Below are positions 55,924 through 64,000 of a DNA stretch of 64,000 nucleotides, piece after piece (position 1 is the first letter of the stretch; the number at the start of each line of letters is the position of its first letter). The notes beneath the pieces are model-generated. The model was not told where the DNA came from, searched no databases, and was given only the letters and a program-made list of their open reading frames with translations. The position numbers were made by a program, and so were the translations under genes. The DNA is from VRUE01 sp963737575 (GTDB lineage Bacteria > Actinomycetota > Thermoleophilia > Solirubrobacterales > 70-9). The stretch covers positions 310,001-374,000 of the forward strand of contig CAVTTJ010000005.1 of the NCBI GenBank assembly GCA_963737575.1, written 5' to 3'.

Positions 55924-56619
55924 ATGCCGGACCTATCGAAGCGCGGCGTCGTGGCCACCCTGCTGATCGTGTGTTTGGCGGTGGCGGTCATCGCCTCCGT
56001 CGGCGGCGCCGGCGCCGCAACCGGCTCCAGCACGACCGTCATCCTCGGCCAGACCAGCACGATCCCGGACCCCTCCTGCCCCGATTCTCCCTGCCAGGCG
56101 GTCGGCAGCGTGACCGGGTTTCAGATCAGCACCGACCAGGCGAGCCTGCCGTTCAGGGTCCCGCGCGACGGCCAGGTCAAGTCCTGGACTCTGACCCTGG
56201 CGCAGCCGACCAACCAGCAGCGCTCGTTCTTCAACGGCTTCTTCGGGACTCCACCGCAGGCCAGGCTCGCGATCCTGCGGCGGATCCCGGAAACCAGCCC
56301 ACCGCGATTCAACCTCGTCAAGCAGGGCTCGGTCCGGGTCCTCAGCCCGTTCCTCGGGCGGACTGTGAAGTTCGGGGCCTCGCTCCCGGTCCACAAGGGC
56401 GACATCGTCGGGCTCACGGTGCCGACCTGGGCTCCCGCGTTCGCACAGGGCCTCTCATCCAAGAACTCATGGCGGGCCAGCCGCCAGCCGGGCAAATGCA
56501 CCGACACGACGGCCGTCCGCCAGGGCGAACCGCAGCAGCGCGTCGGCCGACGCGCCACCTACGGCTGCCGCTACTCCACGGCGAGGCTGCTCTACACAGC
56601 CACCGTGGTGATGCCCTAG
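55924..56619 (+). CDS. secreted protein of unknown function
   Basis: 231 residues from ATG 55924. Signal peptide/membrane segment (VVATLLIVCLAVAVIASVGG), then a beta-rich domain: FQISTDQASLPFRVPRDGQV, SWTLTLAQPT, RVLSPFLGRTVKFG, KGDIVGLTVPTW. Four cysteines. No recognised family. Confidence 0.6.
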   Translation: MPDLSKRGVVATLLIVCLAVAVIASVGGAGAATGSSTTVILGQTSTIPDPSCPDSPCQAVGSVTGFQISTDQASLPFRVPRDGQVKSWTLTLAQPTNQQRSFFNGFFGTPPQARLAILRRIPETSPPRFNLVKQGSVRVLSPFLGRTVKFGASLPVHKGDIVGLTVPTWAPAFAQGLSSKNSWRASRQPGKCTDTTAVRQGEPQQRVGRRATYGCRYSTARLLYTATVVMP

Positions 56620-56628
56620 ACCGAGGCC

Positions 56629-57195
56629 CTACGCGGCCGAGGGCAGGACCGCCGGCGTCGCCTGGTCTTTCGGCAGCGCCGCTGCCCCGGCGATCAGGCT
56701 CTGGAACTCGTTGAGCGCCAGGTGCGCGACCGCCTCGAGGATTTCCTCGTCACTCCACCCGATCTCCCGCGCCTCCTCCTGGAGGTGGTGGGGGGGATAG
56801 CCGTCAGCCTCGAGCGTTGCCTTGAGGAAGGCGAGCAGCGCCGCCTCCTTCGGATCGTTGGAGGTGAAGTTGCGGGCCCTCGTCACCTCGTCGAGGCCGA
56901 GCCCGGCGCGTTTGGCCGATTTCGCGTGCTGGGCGATGCTGTAGGCGTCATGACGATGCTCGGCGACGGCGAGCGCAATCCGCTCCCTGGTCGGGCGCGG
57001 CAGGACGCCGCTGCGAAGCTCTGAGCGCATCCGCGTGTAGGCCCGGAGCACCGAGGGGGCGCCGGCGAGAACGCCGACGAACTTCGTGACCGAGCCGCCG
57101 GCCGCCTGGATGCTCTTGAGCAGGGGAGCGCTCTCGTCCGGGGCCGTCAACTCGTCGTGGATGTGGAATCTGCTTACTGCTGTTTTTACTGTCAC
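56629..57195 (-). CDS. AhpD-fold (carboxymuconolactone decarboxylase-like) protein lacking CxxC
   Basis: 188 residues. AhpD-like helical pattern: LRSGVLPRPTRERIALAVAE, then EHRHDAYSIAQHAKSAKRAGL where AhpD has ExxxCxxC; both cysteines are absent. DPKEAALLAFLKAT and WSDEEILEAVAHLALNEFQ complete the fold. Probably not a peroxidatic reductase. Starts in the 235-bp region shared with glnA. Confidence 0.75.
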   Translation of the reverse strand: MTVKTAVSRFHIHDELTAPDESAPLLKSIQAAGGSVTKFVGVLAGAPSVLRAYTRMRSELRSGVLPRPTRERIALAVAEHRHDAYSIAQHAKSAKRAGLGLDEVTRARNFTSNDPKEAALLAFLKATLEADGYPPHHLQEEAREIGWSDEEILEAVAHLALNEFQSLIAGAAALPKDQATPAVLPSAA

Positions 57196-57430
57196 GTGGC
57201 TTCTCCACTCTTGGCTCAGAAGGCAGACATTCCGCTTTACAGAGCCTTTACCTTGCCTTTACTTTACTTTAGGCCGCTTACTTACTTGAAGTAAGTTATA
57301 CCTGGTCTCGACGCCTCCCGCAAGGCCTGCGGTCACGCGTTTGCTACCCGGATTACGGGGATTCGTACCTCCTCGGTTCAGTTCGCCTATCTTTGCCTGT
57401 CCAACGAGGGCGAGAGCCGAGGAGGCCTGG
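57196..57430 (+). promoter_or_regulatory. shared AhpD-like/glnA control region with repeats
   Basis: Noticeably AT-rich. ctttac occurs at 57235, 57246, 57257 and 57262 (plus ctttag at 57267), the first three 11 bp apart, one helical turn. A perfect inverted repeat acttac-N5-gtaagt spans 57280-57296. These look like regulator sites for one or both genes. A purine-rich site (gaggaggcctgg) precedes the glnA start. Confidence 0.55.
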
Positions 57431-58780
57431 ATGGCAGACAGACCGAAGAGTGCCGCCGATGTGCAGGCGATCGTCGAGGAAAGCGACGTTCGATTCGTAC
57501 GGCTCTGGTTCACCGACGTCCTCGGCCAGTTGAAGAGCTTCTCGATCAACGCCGCCGAGCTCGAGGACGCGTTCGACGGAGGGATGGGGTTCGACGGCTC
57601 CTCGATCACCGGCTTCAACCCGATCGAGGAGTCGGACATGATCGCGATGCCCGACCCCTCGACCTTCGCGCTGATCCCGTGGCGGCCGGAGGCCGAGAAC
57701 GCCGTCGCTCGCATGTTCTGCGATATCCGGGTTCCCGGCGGCGACGCCTATGAGGGCGACCCCCGCTGGATCCTCCGCCGGGCGATGAAAAGAGCCGAGG
57801 ATCTCGGGTTCGACGCCTACAACATCGGGCCCGAGCTCGAGTACTTCTACTTCCGCTCGGCGAAACCGGAGGGCAGGCCCGAGGTGCTGGACGAGGGCGG
57901 CTACTTCGATCTGACGACCCTCGACGCCGGCTCCGACGTCCGCCGCGACACGGTGCTGGCGCTGGAGAAGATGGGAATCCACGTCGAGTACACCCACCAC
58001 GAGGTCGGCCCCTCCCAGCACGAGGTCGACATGCGCTACAAGAACGCGCTCGAGATGGCGGACGACTGCATGACCTACCGCATCGTCGTCAAGGAGTACG
58101 CGATGAAGTACGGCTGGCACGCGACCTTCATGCCGAAGCCGCTGTTCGGCGAGAACGGGTCCGGGATGCACGTCCACCAGTCGCTCGGCAAGGACGGCAA
58201 GAACGCGTTCTTCGACGGCGACGACCAGTACTACCTATCGGCCACCGCCAAGGCCTTCATCGCCGGCCAGCTCAAGCACGCGCGCGAGATCTCCTCGCTG
58301 TTCGCGCAGTGGGTCAACTCCTACAAGCGGCTTGTGCCGGGATTCGAGGCGCCCGTCTACCTCGCCTGGTCGCGCCGCAACCGATCGGCGCTGATCAGGG
58401 TCCCGCTCTACCACCCGGGCAAGGAGGGGGCGACCCGGGCCGAGCTCCGCTGCCCCGACCCCGCCTGCAACCCCTATCTCTGCTTCGCCGGGATGCTCCA
58501 GGCGGGCCTCGAGGGGGTCGAGAAGGGCTACGAGCTGCCCGAGCCGATGGAGCAGAACCTCTACCACCTCTCGCCCGAGGAGCGGGCGCAAAGGGGGATC
58601 GAGCAGCTGCCGGAGACGCTCGGCGAAGCGGTCGAGGTCACCGCCGACTCCGAGCTGGTGCTGCGGACGCTCGGCGAGCACACCTTCCGCCGCTTCGTCG
58701 AGATCAAGCGGCAGGAATGGGATGAGTACAGGGTCCAGGTCACCCCGTACGAGATCGAGAACTTCCTACCGGTCCTCTAA
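57431..58780 (+). CDS. glnA: glutamine synthetase, type I (GSI-alpha-like)
   Basis: 449 residues from ATG 57431. Motifs: GMGFDGSSITGF, PELEYFYF, VEYTHHEVGPSQHEVDMRY, FGENGSGMHVHQS, PVYLAWSRRNRSALIRVP, and ELRCPDPACNPYL. The region NLYHLSPEERAQRGIEQLP lacks the adenylylated Tyr context of GSI-beta, so control by feedback inhibition, not adenylylation, is likely. Makes glutamine from glutamate and ammonia. Confidence 0.95.
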   Translation: MADRPKSAADVQAIVEESDVRFVRLWFTDVLGQLKSFSINAAELEDAFDGGMGFDGSSITGFNPIEESDMIAMPDPSTFALIPWRPEAENAVARMFCDIRVPGGDAYEGDPRWILRRAMKRAEDLGFDAYNIGPELEYFYFRSAKPEGRPEVLDEGGYFDLTTLDAGSDVRRDTVLALEKMGIHVEYTHHEVGPSQHEVDMRYKNALEMADDCMTYRIVVKEYAMKYGWHATFMPKPLFGENGSGMHVHQSLGKDGKNAFFDGDDQYYLSATAKAFIAGQLKHAREISSLFAQWVNSYKRLVPGFEAPVYLAWSRRNRSALIRVPLYHPGKEGATRAELRCPDPACNPYLCFAGMLQAGLEGVEKGYELPEPMEQNLYHLSPEERAQRGIEQLPETLGEAVEVTADSELVLRTLGEHTFRRFVEIKRQEWDEYRVQVTPYEIENFLPVL

Positions 58781-61330
58781 CTCCCCTGCCCGCGGCTCGG
58801 GTCGGGCCTGGAGGGGGGCTCCGCTATCGAGGGCGTCCTCGGCCCCCCTCCATCCCCGTCGCCCGCTGGAGGGGCGGCGGCGGTCGGCTGCGAGATCCCG
58901 CTCCCGGGATGGCTGAGGGCCGAGGGCCACCAGAATTTGTCGCCGAGGTCGAGGGCGATCGCCGGCACGAGGATGCTGCGGACCAGGAAGGTGTCGAGGA
59001 GGACGCCGAAGGCGACGACGAAGCCGATCTCGGTGAGGAACACGAGGGGAAGGCTGGCGAGGACCAGGAAGGTGCCGGCGAGGACTATCCCGGCGCTCGT
59101 GATCACACCGCCGGTGACCGCCAGCGCCCGCAGGATCCCCTGTTCGGAGCCGTGCTTGGCCGTCTCCTCGCGCGCCCGGGAGATCAGGAAGATGTTGTAG
59201 TCGACGCCCAGCGCGACGAGGAAGACGAAGGCGAACAGCGGCAGCGAGGGGTCGGACCCCGGGTAGTCGAAGAAGACATCGAACACGAAGTACCCGACCC
59301 CGAGGGAGGCCAGGAAGCTGAGAATCACGGTCCCGATCAGGACCAGGGGCGCGACCAGTGCCCGCAGCAGGCCGACCAGGATCAGGAAGACGACGACGAG
59401 GATGATCGGCGGGATCACGATCGAGTCCCAGCCGGCCGCGTCGCGGACGTCGAATTCGACCGCGGTCGGGCCACCGATGAGGGTGCTCGGCGCGACCGAT
59501 TGAGCCGTTTCTCGAATCGGTTCGATCAGGTCGTAGGCAGTTGTCGAATACGGTTCCGGCCCGAGCGTCGCATGGAGGAGGACCCCGGGCGGGCCTTCGG
59601 CGACCGGCCCGGAGACCGCGTCGACCCCTTCGGCGCCTTCGACCGCCTGTTTCACCGCCGGCACGTCAGCGGGGTTCTTCACGACGACGTCGGTCAGGGC
59701 GGTTTCACCGGAGGGGAAGCTCTTACTCAGGAGCTTCTGGCCTTCGACCGATTCCGGTTCGGTTTTGTAGGCGTCTTCGCTGGTCAGTTCGGTCGAGAAG
59801 AACGACGAACCCGCAGCAGAAGACCAGGAGGACGGTGAGGGCTGCGCCGGTGACCCGCAGCGGGCTCTTCGCCACCCGATCGCCGACCCGTTTCCAGAAG
59901 CCATGGGTGGCGTCGACGGCCGCCTCGCGCTGGTAGCGGCGCACCTCATAGGGCTTGAAGACCGCCTTGTCGAGCGTGCCGACGATCAGCGACGGGATCC
60001 GGCCGCGCGATATGACCCGCAGCAGCCAGTTGATCAGGACCAGAGGCAGCAGCACGATCACCAGCAGGGATGCGCCGATCACCTGCAGCAGCGACTTCAG
60101 GGCCGAGCCCTCGACGCAGTCGCGCTGGGCCCGAGCCGATAGTTCGTCGGCGCTGGGGGCGGTCTCGGGGGTGTGCGGGACGTAGGGCCAGAATGCGCGG
60201 CGGCCGAAGATCGTCAGCATCGCCGGCAGCAGCGTCAGCATCGAGAGCGCGGCGCAGAAGATCCCGATCGCGGCGATCGGGCCGAGGCCCGCGGTCCCGT
60301 TGACCTTCGCGATCGTCAGGCAGAGCAGGGCCGCGATCACCGTCAGCGCCGAGGCGAAGATCGCCGGCCCGGCCGATTCCAGGGCCGTCCGCATCGCCCG
60401 GTGGCGATCGGACTCTCGGTGCAGCTCCTCGCGGTAGCGGGCCACGAGCAGCAGCGCGTAGTCGGTCCCGGCTCCTAAGACCAGGACCGACATGATCGAG
60501 CTCGACTGGCCGTTGATCGTGACCCCGAGCTGGGAGACCCCGTACCCGATCGAGCGCGAGAGGGTCTCGGCGAACAGCACCGACGCCAGCGGGATCAGGA
60601 AGAACATCGGTGATCGGTAGATCACGATCAGCAGGAAGATCACGAGGCTGACCGCGGCCAGCAGCAGGGTTCCGTTGAGGCTTTCGAAGATTTCGATGCC
60701 GTCTGCCGAGAAGCCGGCGCCGCCGGTGACCTTCGCCTCGAGGCCGCTCGGCGGGTCGGCGATCGCATCGCGCCAGTACTTGACCGGGTCGAGGATGGTT
60801 TCGCCCTTGCCTTCGGCGTTGATGTAGGCGGTGAGGATCGCCGCCTTGCCGTCTTCGGAGCAGATCGGGCCGACGAACGGCGCGTAGTCGGCGGGCTGGC
60901 CCGGAATCGTCGTCGTCGGCCCGCCGCACCCGTTCGGCGGCAGCGCCGAGGCCTTCCCGCCCTTGAGTTCCTTGCCACCCGCGGCGGCGGTCGCGCCGTC
61001 GGGGATCACGCCCGGGAACCGTTTCTGCGTCATCTGCTTGACGTCTTCGACGATCGTCGCGCGGTCGGCCGCGGTCAGCCCGGATTCGTTGCGGTAGATG
61101 ATCACCGCGGGGGCGATTTCCCCCTTCTGCAGTTCTTCGGTGGCGGCGAGCGCATGGGTCGACTCGGCGCTTTCGGGCAGGTAGGAGGTCGCCTCGTTGT
61201 TTTCGGCGTCTTCGAAGCGGCCAGGGAGGTTCGCCGGGCCGGCGGCGATGAAGATCGCCACGAACCAGACCGCGAAGACGAGCCACTTGGCCTTTCGGCC
61301 GGCGGCGAAAGTGAACCAGGAACCCTTCAC
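58777..61330 (-). CDS. MMPL-family RND transporter (frame break)
   Basis: ATG 61330. Two half-transporters in order: first half with LGAGTDYALLLVARYREELH, second with LGVDYNIFLISRAREETAKHG, the paired Asp-Tyr motifs of MMPL proteins, and twelve membrane helices. The break at about 59818-59822 is repaired by one base, joining LTVLLVF to AAGSSFFSTELTSEDAYK. About 850 residues in all. Exports lipids or hydrophobic compounds across the membrane. The C-terminal tail is Pro/Gly-rich. Confidence 0.88.
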
Positions 61331-61344
61331 CGGCGCCGATCCTC

Positions 61345-63312
<1,968 letters not shown>

Positions 63313-63442
63313 TGGTCGACTTTACCCAGAGAAGCGGGTTGGCTAACTATTGGCCACCCACGGGTAGGCAAAACTAAATCATTTTCGTCCAGAGGCCCTT
63401 TACTCGGCCAGGGGATGGGTCCCGTGGCACTACCTTCGGTCA
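63313..63442 (+). other. divergent intergenic region
   Basis: 130 bp between the DUF255 gene and the GGDEF gene, AT-richer than average (gcaaaactaaatcattttcg at about 63368). Must hold both promoters. No riboswitch could be identified with confidence. Confidence 0.4.
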
Positions 63443-64000
63443 GTGCCGATCGAACCACTGGTGGGTCAGAGCGAGCCGGCGATCCAGGCCGTGCTCGACA
63501 AGCTCGATACCGAGGACCGCGAGGTCGTCGTCGCTGCGCTCGAACGCGCCGAGCGCACCGAGGCGGAGCTCCGCTACCTCGCCGACCACGACTCCCTGAC
63601 CGGCCTCCTCGACCGGCGCCGGTTCCGCGCCGAACTCGAGCAGTTCGTCTCCTTCAGCGCCCGCTACGGCGGCCAGGGCGCCGTGATGATCATCGACATC
63701 GACGGCCTCAAGGGGATCAACGACGACTATGGCCACCAGGCCGGCGACAACCTGATCCGCCAGATCGCGGCGATCCTCCGTGAGCGGGTCCGGACGACGG
63801 ACATCGTCGCGCGCCTCTCGGGGGACGAGTTCGCGGTGCTGATGCCGCAGACCGACATCACCGGCGCGATGACGCTCGCCGAAGAACTCCGGACCCAGGT
63901 GGGGGAGAGCGCGCGCCCCTCGCTCGAGGCCGCCTGCGCGACCATCAGCGTCGGGATCGCCATGTTCGGCCGCAAGCCACGCGGCAGCTCGGAGGGGGTC
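63443..64000 (+). CDS. GGDEF-domain protein (3' partial)
   Basis: Starts GTG 63443 and runs off the window. About 50 helical residues precede a diguanylate cyclase domain: YLADHDSLTGLLDRRRF, VMIIDIDGLKGINDDYGHQ and ARLSGDEFAVLMP (SGDEF signature, usually compatible with activity). Likely makes c-di-GMP; no signal peptide or membrane segment in the visible part. Confidence 0.88.
   Translation, partial: MPIEPLVGQSEPAIQAVLDKLDTEDREVVVAALERAERTEAELRYLADHDSLTGLLDRRRFRAELEQFVSFSARYGGQGAVMIIDIDGLKGINDDYGHQAGDNLIRQIAAILRERVRTTDIVARLSGDEFAVLMPQTDITGAMTLAEELRTQVGESARPSLEAACATISVGIAMFGRKPRGSSEGV

Noticed and set aside
63313..63442. c-di-GMP riboswitch before the GGDEF gene
   Set aside because: A ggcaaaac string is present, but the paired stems and the rest of the GEMM consensus could not be found.

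Overview
The window is a GC-rich chromosomal segment of an actinomycete. Gene content points to the class Thermoleophilia (Solirubrobacterales or a relative): a System I cytochrome c maturation set, a c-di-AMP riboswitch in front of an RlpA-like cell-wall protein, lineage-style secreted Lys-rich proteins, GTG/TTG starts and ATGA/GTGA overlaps. This placement is inference; no rRNA is present. About twenty single- or two-base frame breaks hit otherwise well-conserved genes (rapZ, pgk, arsM, ccmE, ccmF, alkB, a GMC oxidoreductase, an MMPL transporter and others). They look like uncorrected assembly indels rather than real decay, so broken genes are given as whole loci with the break positions.

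Layout. 0-4.5 kb: the end of a TadG-like/M15 peptidase/lytic transglycosylase fusion, a secreted beta-propeller, a MaoC hydratase, a P-loop kinase and a cupredoxin lipoprotein. 4.5-16 kb: enoyl-CoA hydratase, uvrC, rapZ, an ABC exporter pair, then the glycolytic operon gap-pgk-tpiA-gpmI-tgt. 16-22 kb: Ser/Thr kinase, lipoprotein and phosphoesterase on the minus strand, argS with a P-loop-like partner, and ccmH-ccmG.

22-29.7 kb is an accessory region bounded by tRNA-Gly sequences: two truncated 5' halves (22048, 23689) and one intact tRNA-Gly(CCC) at 29627. It holds a Fic remnant and secreted proteins, then an arsenic-resistance island. On the minus strand the island carries a phosphoesterase, arsC, a small protein and an aquaporin; on the plus strand arsR, arsM, an R2-like diiron protein and a second arsC.

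29.7-39.2 kb: membrane and secreted proteins, a ZIP metal transporter behind a DtxR/IdeR-type box, a very large secreted protein, an SDR, ccmE (CxxxY type)-ccmF, and secG. 39.4-48.9 kb is a catabolic zone: alkB-rubredoxin-tetR, a GMC alcohol oxidoreductase, acetyltransferases, dtd, an autoregulated arsR-SRPBCC pair and a cytochrome P450. 50-54 kb: a glycan cassette (methyltransferase, GT-C-like membrane protein, GT2) lying between two copies of a 30-bp tRNA-Leu 3'-flank repeat.

54-64 kb: tRNA-Leu(GAG), lexA with an SOS box, rnpB, the c-di-AMP riboswitch with an RlpA-like gene, an AhpD-fold protein, glnA, an MMPL transporter, a YyaL/DUF255 thioredoxin-domain protein and the start of a GGDEF protein. 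The most unusual signals are a roughly 45-bp interspersed repeat inserted in frame in uvrC and present before the ABC gene, the R2-like protein translationally coupled to ArsM, and the serial tRNA-Gly half-genes.
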